NCBI GenBank assembly: GCA_038530575.1
Contig: JBCBCP010000002.1
Span: 77,858-141,857 of the forward strand
Reading direction: 5' to 3'
DNA from: JBCBCP01 sp038530575
GTDB taxonomy: Bacteria; Pseudomonadota; Alphaproteobacteria; Rhodobacterales; Rhodobacteraceae
DNA: 64,000 bases
The notes under the pieces are model-generated. The model was given only the letters and a program-made list of their open reading frames with translations. It made no database searches and was not told where the DNA came from. Made by a program: the position numbers and the translations under genes. Shown here one piece after another: positions 52,294 through 61,276 of this stretch (position 1 is its first letter; every line of letters begins with the position of its first letter).

Positions 52294-52925
52294 TCCTGCA
52301 CAACTACTTTCGATCGTCCACATCTGCCCGGGTGCGCGCAGCGCTAAACCTCAAGGGTTTGGAGTACGAATACGTTGCTCATGCGTTGCTAAAGGATGAA
52401 CATCGTGGAGCGCAGCATTTGGCCGTCAATCCGCAAGGTTTGGTGCCAACACTGGTTACGGATCAGGGGCCCTTGCCTCAATCGCTGGCCATTATCGAGT
52501 GGCTCGATGAGGTCTATCCGGATCCGCCACTGTTGCCCGCAGATCCGTGGGGCCGTGCACGGGTTCGTAGTTTGGCACATATCATCGCGCTGGACGTTCA
52601 CCCGGTGAACAATCTGCGAATTTTACGCCTGTTAGAGACGGAATTTGGGGCTGACGCTGATGCTAAATCCCGCTGGTTTCAGCGCTGGGCGCATGAGGGG
52701 ATGGTCGCTTTGGAGGCTCGATTGGACGAGCCTGAAACAGGCACGTTTTGTCACGGGGACACGCCAAGCCTCGCTGATCTTTGCCTTTTTGCGCAGGTTC
52801 TTAACAACGGGCGATTTGGTGTTACCCTGGAAAACTACCCGAGGATAGCCGGGGTACATGCGGCCTGCATGGACCTTGATGCGTTTGCCAAGGCGGCGCC
52901 GGCCATGCAGCCGGACGCGGTTTAG
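52290..52925 (+). CDS. Zeta-class GST isomerase (maleylacetoacetate/maleylpyruvate isomerase)
   Basis: A 211-residue glutathione-dependent cis-trans isomerase. The N-terminal signature is SSTSARVRAALNLKG (zeta-class SSxSxRVR). The glutathione-binding region is NPQGLVPTLV and QSLAIIEWLDE, and the helical C-domain follows (TPSLADLCLFAQVLN). It is coupled to the FAH-family gene upstream, giving isomerase plus hydrolase of a gentisate- or homogentisate-type route; no dioxygenase is in the window. Confidence 0.88.
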   Translation: MILHNYFRSSTSARVRAALNLKGLEYEYVAHALLKDEHRGAQHLAVNPQGLVPTLVTDQGPLPQSLAIIEWLDEVYPDPPLLPADPWGRARVRSLAHIIALDVHPVNNLRILRLLETEFGADADAKSRWFQRWAHEGMVALEARLDEPETGTFCHGDTPSLADLCLFAQVLNNGRFGVTLENYPRIAGVHAACMDLDAFAKAAPAMQPDAV

Positions 52926-54367
52926 ACCATTTGCGTCGCAGCGACGGCGCGTTTCCATCTGCAATAAGACGCTGAACGGGTGTTTTCGTCCACATTAGGC
53001 TCGAATTGCGCCTCGCGCGCCCAGGCTTTCGCAAAGCCAGCCATGTCTGGATAAATCCCGGCGCGCATCCCGGCCAGCCATGCGGCACCCAAAGCAGTTG
53101 TTTCGATCCCTGCGGGGCGGTCCACAGGGGCGCCAAGGACATCGGCCAGTGTTTGCATTGCCCAATTATTCGCCGAAAGGCCCCCATCGACGCGCAGGAC
53201 CGTGTCGCCCGCATCGGGCCAGTCGGCTTGCATTGCCTCCAGCAAGTCGCGCGTCTGGAAAGCCACGCTTTCCAGGGCCGCACGCGCCATATCGGCGGGG
53301 CTCGTGTCGCGGGTCAGGCCAAAGACTGCGCCGCGGGCTTCTGAATTCCAATGCGGCGCGCCGAGGCCTGTAAAAGCTGGAACAAGTGTAACTGCGCCGC
53401 TGCCCTCAGATGCCATCGCTTCGGTATCGTACGCAGCTTCAATGATGCCAAGCCCATCGCGCAGCCACTGCACCACTGCGCCGGCGATAAAGATCGACCC
53501 CTCGAGCGCATAGGTGATCTGACCATCAAGCTGATAAGCGATCGTTGTTAAAAGCTGGTTCTGCGACGGCACCGCGACTTCCCCGGTGTTGAGCAGGGCA
53601 AAGCATCCGGTGCCATAGGTCGATTTCATCATCCCGGGCGCAAAGCAGGCTTGTCCGATGGTCGCGGCCTGTTGATCGCCAGCAACGCCAAGGATTGGAA
53701 CAGGCGCGCCGAATACGTTTGTAGCACCAAAGTCATCAGCGCAGTTGCGCACCTCTGCCAGCATCGCCTTGGGCACGTCGAGCAGTTCGCACATACGATC
53801 ACTCCACGTGCCTGCGTGGATATCATAGAGCAGGGTGCGCGCCGCATTTGTTGCGTCAGTCAGATGTGCGCCGGTCAATTTCCAGATCAGCCAGCTGTCG
53901 ATTGTGCCAAAGCGCAGGCCATTATGCCGTCCAACCTTGTCCAGAAGCCATTTGACCTTTGTTCCGGAGAAATACGGGTCGGGCAAAAGACCGGTGATCG
54001 CGGTTATCTCCTCGGCGTGTCCCGCATTCCGCAGGTCGGCGCAGATCGGAGCGGTCCGGCGGTCTTGCCAGACAATCGCGTTGTGCACCGGTCCGTTGTC
54101 GTCCCAAATCACAGTTGTTTCGCGCTGGTTGGTGATCCCGATGCCTGCGAGATCTGCCGCGGTTAAATTCGCCTTGCCTAGAGCCGCCTCGCAGGTCGTC
54201 AGAACTGATTGCCAGATTTCTTCGGCATCGTGCTCGACCCAGCCGCTCGCCGGAAAATGCTGCGTGAATTCCTGCTGCGCGGTCGCAACGGGCTGCATCG
54301 CAGCGTCAAAAATGATTGCGCGCGAGGATGTCGTGCCTTGGTCGATGGCGAGGATATGCGTGGTCAT
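52922..54367 (-). CDS. glpK: Glycerol kinase
   Basis: ATP-dependent phosphorylation of glycerol, 481 residues. N-terminal ATP loop LAIDQGTTSSRAIIF, WVEHDAEEIW, QDRRTAP, and the C-terminal RVDGGLSANNWAMQTLADVL are FGGY-kinase signatures. It is about 15-20 residues shorter than the usual 497-502. The ATG overlaps the glpD stop by 4 bases. Confidence 0.96.
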   Translation of the reverse strand: MTTHILAIDQGTTSSRAIIFDAAMQPVATAQQEFTQHFPASGWVEHDAEEIWQSVLTTCEAALGKANLTAADLAGIGITNQRETTVIWDDNGPVHNAIVWQDRRTAPICADLRNAGHAEEITAITGLLPDPYFSGTKVKWLLDKVGRHNGLRFGTIDSWLIWKLTGAHLTDATNAARTLLYDIHAGTWSDRMCELLDVPKAMLAEVRNCADDFGATNVFGAPVPILGVAGDQQAATIGQACFAPGMMKSTYGTGCFALLNTGEVAVPSQNQLLTTIAYQLDGQITYALEGSIFIAGAVVQWLRDGLGIIEAAYDTEAMASEGSGAVTLVPAFTGLGAPHWNSEARGAVFGLTRDTSPADMARAALESVAFQTRDLLEAMQADWPDAGDTVLRVDGGLSANNWAMQTLADVLGAPVDRPAGIETTALGAAWLAGMRAGIYPDMAGFAKAWAREAQFEPNVDENTRSASYCRWKRAVAATQMV

Positions 54368-55887
54368 TGCGCGCCTTTCATCCAGTGCGCGATCTCGGTC
54401 ACCTGTGCGGGCGACAGCCGAAGTCCCAGCTTCGTTCGCCGCCAGATCACATCGTCCACGTCCCGCGCGTATTCCTTGGTCATCATCCAGCGCAGTTCGG
54501 CTTCCGTCAACGTCGCGCCAAAGTCCTCGCCAAGATCTGCAGCGGTTGTCGCAGCCCCGAGGACATCGGGGGCCTCCGTCCCGTAGGCTCTAACAAGGCG
54601 CATGGCCCAGGTTGTATCGAGGAACGGGTAGTTTTTCTGCAATTCATCAGCGAGAGCACCCGCCCCATCTACGGCAAAATCACCGCCGGGCAGGGGCACG
54701 CCAGCCGTCCACGTCTGGCCGAGGTCCAGCTTGTCGACGGCTTGTTCTGCCAACTTGCGGTAGGTTGTAATCTTGCCGCCAAAGACGCTGAGCAAAGGCG
54801 CGCCGTCTTTGTCCAACTCGAGCACATAGTCGCGGGTTGCCGCCGTCGCAGAGCTGGCCCCGTCGTCATAAAGCGGCCTCACGCCCGAATAGGTCCACAC
54901 GATGTCGTCGCGTGTCACTGGCTGTTCGAAATAGTCCGACGCAAAGGTAAGAAGGTAATCCCGCTCTTCATCAGTGATCTGTGGTTTGGTTTGCGGATCG
55001 ACATGTTCTGCATCAGTTGTGCCGATCAGGGTAAAGTCGCGCTCGTAAGGGATCGCAAAAATAATGCGCCCGTCGGCGCCCTGGAAAAAATAGCATTTGT
55101 CGTGATCATAAAGCCGCCGTGTCACAATGTGAGAGCCGCGCACAAGGCGGATGGCGCTGGGCGTGTTCTGGCGCACGACGCCGGATAGGATCTCCGACAC
55201 CCACGGCCCGCCCGCATTGACCAGGTGCCGCGCGGTGAACACCTCGCCGCCCGCCTCGATCCGCCACAGATCGCCGTCGCGGGTCGCGCTTGTCACCTTT
55301 GTCCGGGTCAGGATCTTGGCTCCGCGCGCTTCGGCGTCGCGTGCGTTCAGCAGAACAAGCCGCGAATCTTCGACCCAGACGTCTGAATACTCGAACGCGC
55401 GGGCAAAGCGGGACTTGAGCGGTTTGCCCTCTGGCGCGGTGCGCAGGTTCAGCGTGCGGGTGCCGGGCAGCACCTCGCGCCCGCCCAGATGATCGTACAG
55501 AAACAGACCCAGCCGGATCAGCCACGCGGGCCGCCGTCCCTTGGCCCATGGCATGATCCAGGACAGCAGGCGAGAGGTCGGCGTGTCGCTGTCAAAGCGC
55601 ATGTCCGGCGCGTAGGGCAGCACAAAGCGCATCGGCCAGGCGATATGCGGCATCGCGCGCAAAAGGACCTCGCGTTCGTTCAGCGAAGACCGAACCAGAC
55701 CGAATTCAAAAAACTCGAGATAGCGCAGCCCGCCGTGGAACAGCTTGGTCGAGGCAGAGGAGGTCGCGCCGCCCAGATCACCCTGTTCCGCCAGTACGAC
55801 CGACAGGCCGCGCCCCGCCGCGTCACGCGCAATGCCGCAGCCGTTGATGCCGCCGCCAATGATGAAAATGTCGACTGTGTCTTTCAT
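54364..55887 (-). CDS. glpD: Aerobic glycerol-3-phosphate dehydrogenase
   Basis: FAD-linked, membrane-associated oxidation of glycerol-3-phosphate to dihydroxyacetone phosphate with electrons to quinone, 507 residues from ATG 55887 (DTVDIFIIGGGINGCGIARD). The FAD loop GGGINGCG is near residues 9-16. RGSHIVTRRLYDHDKCYFF-type text and FGGKITTYRKLAEQAVD are family hallmarks. It lies only 42 bases after idi on the same strand, with no clear terminator. Confidence 0.96.
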   Translation of the reverse strand: MKDTVDIFIIGGGINGCGIARDAAGRGLSVVLAEQGDLGGATSSASTKLFHGGLRYLEFFEFGLVRSSLNEREVLLRAMPHIAWPMRFVLPYAPDMRFDSDTPTSRLLSWIMPWAKGRRPAWLIRLGLFLYDHLGGREVLPGTRTLNLRTAPEGKPLKSRFARAFEYSDVWVEDSRLVLLNARDAEARGAKILTRTKVTSATRDGDLWRIEAGGEVFTARHLVNAGGPWVSEILSGVVRQNTPSAIRLVRGSHIVTRRLYDHDKCYFFQGADGRIIFAIPYERDFTLIGTTDAEHVDPQTKPQITDEERDYLLTFASDYFEQPVTRDDIVWTYSGVRPLYDDGASSATAATRDYVLELDKDGAPLLSVFGGKITTYRKLAEQAVDKLDLGQTWTAGVPLPGGDFAVDGAGALADELQKNYPFLDTTWAMRLVRAYGTEAPDVLGAATTAADLGEDFGATLTEAELRWMMTKEYARDVDDVIWRRTKLGLRLSPAQVTEIAHWMKGAQ

Positions 55888-55929
55888 GCCCCGCACCTAG
55901 GACGCGCAGGTGACAGGAGCAAGAACCTC

Positions 55930-56475
55930 TCAGGCGCGTGCCGCTGCGTGCATCAGGTCCGGGCCAAAGATGATATCCGCGTGATCCGCCAGATAAATCC
56001 GCAGCCATGGCGTAAACCTGTCCGGGTGGCGAGACACGCGCGCTTTCAGATCGTGATAGTCGATCCACTCATAGGCCATCACCTCGTCCGGGTTTGGCGT
56101 GACCTGCAGATCGCCCATCACGCGGCCGAGGTAGACGTCGACCACCTCATGCTCGATCAGTCCGCCGCCGACATCAGCGCGGTATTCCAGATGGTGGCGG
56201 TGCTCCAGCGGGACGCCCTTGACCCCTAGCTCTTCGTTCAGGCGGCGCACGGCGCAGCGGGCCGGGGTTTCATCCCAATCGGGGTGCGTGCAACACGTGT
56301 TCGTCCACAGGCCCGGCGTATGGTATTTTCCTATCGCGCGCTGCTGCATTAGCACTTCGGTGCCGCGCAGGACAAAGACGCTGACCGCCTTGTGCCGCAG
56401 GCCGCGGGTGTGCGCCTCAAGCTTTTCTACAGGGGTCAATGCGCCGTCGACCCAGGCGGGGATCATGATTGTCAT
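55930..56475 (-). CDS. idi: Isopentenyl-diphosphate delta-isomerase (type 1)
   Basis: Nudix-fold enzyme balancing IPP and DMAPP for the geranylgeranyl tail of bacteriochlorophyll, carotenoids and quinone, 181 residues. LWTNTCCTHP contains the catalytic cysteine, and the Nudix box is in ARCAVRRLNEELGVKG, with YEWIDY later. It overlaps bchP by 4 bases. It is the end of the photosynthesis cluster in many purple bacteria. Confidence 0.95.
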   Translation of the reverse strand: MTIMIPAWVDGALTPVEKLEAHTRGLRHKAVSVFVLRGTEVLMQQRAIGKYHTPGLWTNTCCTHPDWDETPARCAVRRLNEELGVKGVPLEHRHHLEYRADVGGGLIEHEVVDVYLGRVMGDLQVTPNPDEVMAYEWIDYHDLKARVSRHPDRFTPWLRIYLADHADIIFGPDLMHAAARA

Positions 56476-57650
56476 ACGCGTTCCGGCTTTACGAGGCCGG
56501 TCAGGTGGGCAAGGTTCTTGATGCCGATTTTCAGGTGCGCCATGGGCCGGGCCTTGACGAGCTTCTTGTTCATATACGCCTCGAAGGTCAGGCGTTGCAC
56601 GTCGACATCATGACACAGGCTGACGAAGCGTTCGCGCCGCTCGTCGCTGCGGTAATAGGCGTTCTGCATGGAGGCGAGCACGCGGAAGACCGTCTTGTGC
56701 TCGCGCATGAACAGCTTGCGGGCCAGGCGCAGGTCTTTGGCGCGGCCAGAGGCCAGTGTTGCTGCCGCCGCCGTGGCCGCGACCCGGCCCCCGACCATGG
56801 CATAGTAGATGCCTTCGCCCGATGAGGGCGCAACAACGCCAGCCGCATCACCGGCAAGTACGACGTCTTTGCCATTGTCCCAGCGGTCCATCGGTTTGAG
56901 CGGGATCGGCGCACCTTCGCGGCGCAGGGTTTCGCACTCGCTCAGGCCTGATGCCGCGCGAAGCGCTGTCGTGGCCTCTTTCAGGTTCACCTCGGACAGT
57001 TCAGAACCCATGCCGACGCTGGTGGTGCTACCATGGGGAAACACCCAGCCGTAAAAGTCCGGGGAAATCGCGCCGTCATAGACAACGTCGCAGCGTTCGG
57101 GGTCGTAGATCTCGGTCTTGGGCGGGGCCTTGATGATCTCGTGATAGGCGAAGACCAGCGGCACCTTGTCTGCGTCCGGCACCTCGGCCAGGCCCACGCG
57201 GCTTTTGGCACCGTCTGCGCCGATCACCAGCTTACAGGGCAATTCACGCTCTTCTTGCGTGGCCTTGTCGCGGTAAATCACGACCGGCGTGCCGTTCGGG
57301 CGGTCGATCCGCACAAAGGTGCCGGTGAAATATTCCGCCCCGGCATCGGCCGCGCGCTGGCGCAGGAATGGGTCGAAATCCTTGCGGTCGACCATGCCGA
57401 CATAGCCGTTCTCGATCGGGATATCGACGCTGCGCCCGGTGGGAGAGATCATGCGCGCGGTCGTGACCTTGGTCAGCAACTGGTCTTCGGTGATGTGGAA
57501 ATCCTGCATCAAACGGGGCGGGATCGCTCCGCCGCATGGCTTGATCCGCCCTTCGCGGTCCAGAAGGGCAACCGAGTGGCCCGAGCGGACCAGATCTTCG
57601 GCGGCTGTGGCGCCCGACGGGCCGCCTCCGACAACAACAACGTCATACAT
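56472..57650 (-). CDS. bchP: Geranylgeranyl reductase (bacteriochlorophyll)
   Basis: Reduces the geranylgeranyl tail of bacteriochlorophyll to phytyl, 392 residues. N-terminal FAD loop VVVVGGGPSGATAAEDL, the family block KPCGGAIPPRLMQDF, and the GDAAGVVAPSSGEGIYYAM motif (about 290-308) are complete. It starts 3 bases after the PucC-type gene. Confidence 0.97.
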   Translation of the reverse strand: MYDVVVVGGGPSGATAAEDLVRSGHSVALLDREGRIKPCGGAIPPRLMQDFHITEDQLLTKVTTARMISPTGRSVDIPIENGYVGMVDRKDFDPFLRQRAADAGAEYFTGTFVRIDRPNGTPVVIYRDKATQEERELPCKLVIGADGAKSRVGLAEVPDADKVPLVFAYHEIIKAPPKTEIYDPERCDVVYDGAISPDFYGWVFPHGSTTSVGMGSELSEVNLKEATTALRAASGLSECETLRREGAPIPLKPMDRWDNGKDVVLAGDAAGVVAPSSGEGIYYAMVGGRVAATAAAATLASGRAKDLRLARKLFMREHKTVFRVLASMQNAYYRSDERRERFVSLCHDVDVQRLTFEAYMNKKLVKARPMAHLKIGIKNLAHLTGLVKPERV

Positions 57651-57653
57651 GGC

Positions 57654-58898
57654 TCATTCTCCCGGAACGAGGGTTGGGTCAGGCCGGTTGGCCATGACCT
57701 TGGCCGCGGCGATGGCCGCAAGCAGGAAAAGAAAGGCTTCGAAGGCGAAAACCGTGCCATAGGCCGCGGCATCCGGTAGGATCAAGCGCATAAGGTCCAG
57801 AAGCAGCGTTGCAACCAGTCCAGCGACGCCTGCGGCGATGGCTTGCGCCGCCCCAAAGACGCCCATGCGGGTGCCAGTGCGCTGGGCGTGTTCGGCCGCA
57901 AGCTGCATCATAGAGCCAATCGCGCCGACGACGAAGAGTCCATTGCCAAGCCCCAGCGTGACCGAAGACGGGATTAGCGGCAGACCCGCCCCCAGCGCCA
58001 ACAGCCCCGCTGCAGATATCACGCAGCCTGTCACGGCCCAGAACCGCAGCGACCCGCGGCCAAGCTGGGCCAGAATTCCGGCGGCAATCATGCCAAGCAG
58101 CGCTGCGCCATCCTTGCCGCCTGACAGCTTCTGGCTGTCTTCCGGCCCGAGGCCATGAACGTGGCCTGCAAAGGGTTCGAATATCAATTCGGACAGGTAG
58201 AAGGCGAGGATCGATAGGAACACAAAGCCTGTAAACCGCCGCGCCATCGGGTCTGCCCATGTCTGCCGTAGTGCAGGCATCAGAGGGGTGTCGTCGGGCA
58301 ACACAGCCGCTCCGCTCCGCCGCTCGACCCCCCAAGTCGCCAACAGGCACAACAGCACCGCAAGCAGCGCGACGACAGTCACCACGTTCAGTAGGCGAGT
58401 GGGGCTATAGGGTTCGAGTGCGATGCCTGTGCCGATTGAGGTGATGATGGCGCCAGCAATGAGCAACAGCCAGGCGAGCGTTGCGCTTGCTGCTTTGCGC
58501 GGTCCGGCAACATGGGCCAGTAGTGCAAGGAAAGATGTGCCTGCTGCCCCGATGCCAAGGCCGATAGCCATGTAGGCGGCGATCCAGATGCCAAGCGCCG
58601 CGCCGCGTGAGGTTTCTGCTACACCGATGCCCCATGCGGCGGCGACGATACCGGCGCCGACCAATGCGATACCACCAAGGATGAACGGCGTCCGCCCGCC
58701 ACGCATGTCGCTGCGATGGCCGAACATCGGGCGGGTTAGCTGCACACCGTAGTGTAACGCAACCAGGACACCAGGAAGTAGCGCGGGAAGCGCCAGCTCG
58801 ACCGTCATCAGCCGGTTGAACAGGTTCACCGGCAGCGCAGCGAGTCCACCGATCGCGGCGTTCACGAAGCACAGGCGCAGGATCACACCCCAACTCAT
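57654..58898 (-). CDS. PucC-family (Bch2-type) MFS transporter
   Basis: A 414-residue integral membrane protein of the light-harvesting assembly / BCD transporter family, with about 12 hydrophobic segments. The block TRPMFGHRSDMRGGRTPFILGG (split near residues 55-76) is diagnostic of the PucC/LhaA/Bch2 group. ATG 58898 overlaps the bchG stop (ATGA); upstream in-frame codons lie in bchG and are rejected. By position between bchG and bchP it is the Bch2/orf428 equivalent, which probably handles bacteriochlorophyll delivery. Confidence 0.93.
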   Translation of the reverse strand: MSWGVILRLCFVNAAIGGLAALPVNLFNRLMTVELALPALLPGVLVALHYGVQLTRPMFGHRSDMRGGRTPFILGGIALVGAGIVAAAWGIGVAETSRGAALGIWIAAYMAIGLGIGAAGTSFLALLAHVAGPRKAASATLAWLLLIAGAIITSIGTGIALEPYSPTRLLNVVTVVALLAVLLCLLATWGVERRSGAAVLPDDTPLMPALRQTWADPMARRFTGFVFLSILAFYLSELIFEPFAGHVHGLGPEDSQKLSGGKDGAALLGMIAAGILAQLGRGSLRFWAVTGCVISAAGLLALGAGLPLIPSSVTLGLGNGLFVVGAIGSMMQLAAEHAQRTGTRMGVFGAAQAIAAGVAGLVATLLLDLMRLILPDAAAYGTVFAFEAFLFLLAAIAAAKVMANRPDPTLVPGE

Positions 58899-59794
58899 GA
58901 CAGCCCCCTGAGCGCAAAGGCGGTGATCATCATCCCGGATACATACAGCAGGACGCCGGTGCCGTTGTACCAAGGCGCTTTGGCCTTCGGGTCGCGGAAC
59001 ATGATCGTCATCGCCCAGAACTGGACGCCCAATACCGCAGCGACGCCCAGTGCGTGCAACGGCCGGTCCCAGAGCAGCAATAATGCGATCACAACGGCTT
59101 GCGGCACGGCCATAACCCAGCAGGCGACTTGTGCAGCACGGCGCGGTCCCAGCGTGACCGGCAAGGAATTGACGCCCATCTGCCGGTCCCCTTCGAGGGC
59201 CTTGAAATCGTTCAACGTCATGATGCCGTGAGCGCCCAGGCCGTAAAGTACCGCGATGATAAGAACTTCTGGCGCTGGAGCCCCGGCAGCCAGAACCGCC
59301 GCGCCGGTGATCCATGGCAATGTCTCGTAACTCAGCCCAACGAGGCCCGGGCCCCACCAGCCCGACCGCTTCATCCGGACAGGCGGCGCCGAATAGGCCC
59401 AGGCGGCCACAACCGCGAGCACAGTTGCCGCAAAGCCCCACGGCCCAAGTTGCCATCCAACCAGAAGCGACAGGGCCGACATTGCCAGCGCGATCCAGAG
59501 CCCCCAGCGACCGGGAATACGCCCCGAAGGAATAGGCCGATCAGGTTCGTTGATTGCATCCACGTGGCGGTCGCACCAATCGTTAGCCGCCTGGCTCATG
59601 CCGCACACAATCGGGCCAGCCAGTATGACGCCCAAAATGACTTTGTCCCATTGCCCAGCGGGCGCCACGCCCGAGGACACGACACCGCACAGATAAGCCC
59701 ACATTGGTGGAAACCATGTGACCGGTTTGATCAGCCGCAGCATCGATGGCGGATGAGGAAATCGGCGTGGATGTATCGTGTCGGTGACAGACAT
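58895..59794 (-). CDS. bchG: Bacteriochlorophyll synthase (polyprenyltransferase)
   Basis: Esterifies bacteriochlorophyllide with geranylgeranyl diphosphate, 299 residues, integral membrane UbiA-family enzyme. The N-terminus LIKPVTWFPPMWAYLCGVVSSG and the prenyl-diphosphate motif NDWCDRHVDAINEPDRPIPSG (first part N-D-x-x-D near residue 67) are clear. The second Asp-rich region is ALEGDRQMG. The ATG at 59794 lies directly against a PpsR palindrome and lacks a clear ribosome site. Confidence 0.97.
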   Translation of the reverse strand: MSVTDTIHPRRFPHPPSMLRLIKPVTWFPPMWAYLCGVVSSGVAPAGQWDKVILGVILAGPIVCGMSQAANDWCDRHVDAINEPDRPIPSGRIPGRWGLWIALAMSALSLLVGWQLGPWGFAATVLAVVAAWAYSAPPVRMKRSGWWGPGLVGLSYETLPWITGAAVLAAGAPAPEVLIIAVLYGLGAHGIMTLNDFKALEGDRQMGVNSLPVTLGPRRAAQVACWVMAVPQAVVIALLLLWDRPLHALGVAAVLGVQFWAMTIMFRDPKAKAPWYNGTGVLLYVSGMMITAFALRGLS

Positions 59795-59796
59795 AG

Positions 59797-59814
59797 TGTA
59801 AACTATGCCTTACA
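59797..59814. promoter_or_regulatory. PpsR/CrtJ box at the bchG start
   Basis: TGTAAACTATGCCTTACA is TGT-N12-ACA; the perfect arms extend to ATAGTGTAA / TTACACTAT (59793-59818), so the palindrome touches the bchG start codon. It lies in the 69-base gap after ppsR. Confidence 0.85.
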
Positions 59815-59863
59815 CTATTCACGCATGCAAGATGAGTCGTCAGGTCGGGTGTAAAGGCCGCAC

Positions 59864-61276
59864 CTAAGCTTCCTTGCTCAGCAGACCATATTTCCGCAAC
59901 TTCACGTAGAGGCTCTGGCGGGACAGACCCAGCATCTCGGCCGCGGCGACACGGTTGTTGCGCGTCAGGGACACAGCGGTCTCGATACACATCTTTTCAA
60001 CAACATCTGTCGTTTCGGCGACGATTTCCTTCAGAGAAGCCGAACCAACGAGTTCAACGACATTGCGGCTGGCATCGGGCATGTTTTGTGCCGTGCTGGG
60101 CCCTCGCACCGTTTCGACCTGGCTGACATCCCGAATCACAATGCCCAAAGGTGCAACGTCGCCATCGCCCAGCCTTGTGACCGAAACTTCGACTGGCAAC
60201 CGTGTGCCGAGCTCGTTGATCAGCCGGGTCGCGTATAGCCGCATGCGGCCTGAGCGCGCCGCGTTTTCCAACAGGACGCCCAAATCCACCTGACCACGGC
60301 CAAGAAAGTCAGACAGTGACTTGCCAACTACACTTGTTGCATTCGGCACGCCTGACATATCCAGAAAGGCATCATTCACCGACGTAATGACACCTTTGGA
60401 ATCGGCAAAAACCATGGCATCCGTCCCGCGCCGAAACAGGCTCAGGACCTGTTGTGCGGAATCGTCGGCGGGAGTTTCAGCTCCGGCCTCCGATTGCAGG
60501 CGGCATAGAACAACGCGCTGACCACCGGCGCGGAAAAGGTGCGGTATCACGCGAATTGCGGTCTTGGTCCGTGTGCTGCGCAGCTTTAACGGTTCCGGCA
60601 CGTCATCCATCGAAGCGCTTGCCAGCTGTTCCATGACTTCCGCGGGGCCACCATCGAACAAAGTGCCAAACACGGTGCCGACCATAGCGTCAACCGACAG
60701 CCCTAGCATCGCCGCAGCCCGCCCGTTCCCATCCTCGATACGGCCCGATTGCAGCGTCACGAACATGACAGCATCGTCGACATGGCTCAGCATCACGCGA
60801 TACCGAAGATCAAATTCACGCCGCGCCTCATACCCTTGTTCCAGAGCGATCTGCGCCTGAACAAGTTGTTGTTGCGTTTCGGCAATTGGGCGCAGGTCAC
60901 GACCCAGAAGCAGTACCGCGTCCTCGTTTCCGAAGCGGTGAAAGGTATAGCGCACCGGATACTGCCAGACCGCATTGTCCGAGTGCGTTACCTCCATAGG
61001 TTGGCGCGGCATGTTCCCGGCCAGATACGCCCCGTGCGACGCCTCGAATTTCGAGATGCTTTCGTCCGTCAGGAAATCCGAGATGGGCCGCCCTTCCCAG
61101 TGCTCCAGCTTGCCCAAGCTGTGATCGCTGGAATTGACCAGAACCGACAGAACGATGCCTTCTGCAGAGACGACAAGGGCAAGGTCTGAGGCAGCGGCAA
61201 TGATGCTGCTGAGGAACTCTGGCTCAATCAGAGGAACTGACCCGCTGGTCCAAAAACTACTGCCGCTCGAAGTCAT
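59864..61276 (-). CDS. ppsR: Photosynthesis gene repressor PpsR (CrtJ)
   Basis: Redox- and light-responsive repressor of bch, crt and puc genes, 470 residues. It has an N-terminal PAS-like region, a Q-rich helical linker (ETQQQLVQAQIALEQ), two PAS domains and a Fis-type C-terminal helix-turn-helix (NNRVAAAEMLGLSRQSLYVKL). Two cysteines match the redox pair of Rhodobacter PpsR: one in VVLCRLQSE (about 250) and one in EKMCIETAV (about 424). The ATG overlaps the ppaA stop by 4 bases. Confidence 0.97.
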   Translation of the reverse strand: MTSSGSSFWTSGSVPLIEPEFLSSIIAAASDLALVVSAEGIVLSVLVNSSDHSLGKLEHWEGRPISDFLTDESISKFEASHGAYLAGNMPRQPMEVTHSDNAVWQYPVRYTFHRFGNEDAVLLLGRDLRPIAETQQQLVQAQIALEQGYEARREFDLRYRVMLSHVDDAVMFVTLQSGRIEDGNGRAAAMLGLSVDAMVGTVFGTLFDGGPAEVMEQLASASMDDVPEPLKLRSTRTKTAIRVIPHLFRAGGQRVVLCRLQSEAGAETPADDSAQQVLSLFRRGTDAMVFADSKGVITSVNDAFLDMSGVPNATSVVGKSLSDFLGRGQVDLGVLLENAARSGRMRLYATRLINELGTRLPVEVSVTRLGDGDVAPLGIVIRDVSQVETVRGPSTAQNMPDASRNVVELVGSASLKEIVAETTDVVEKMCIETAVSLTRNNRVAAAEMLGLSRQSLYVKLRKYGLLSKEA

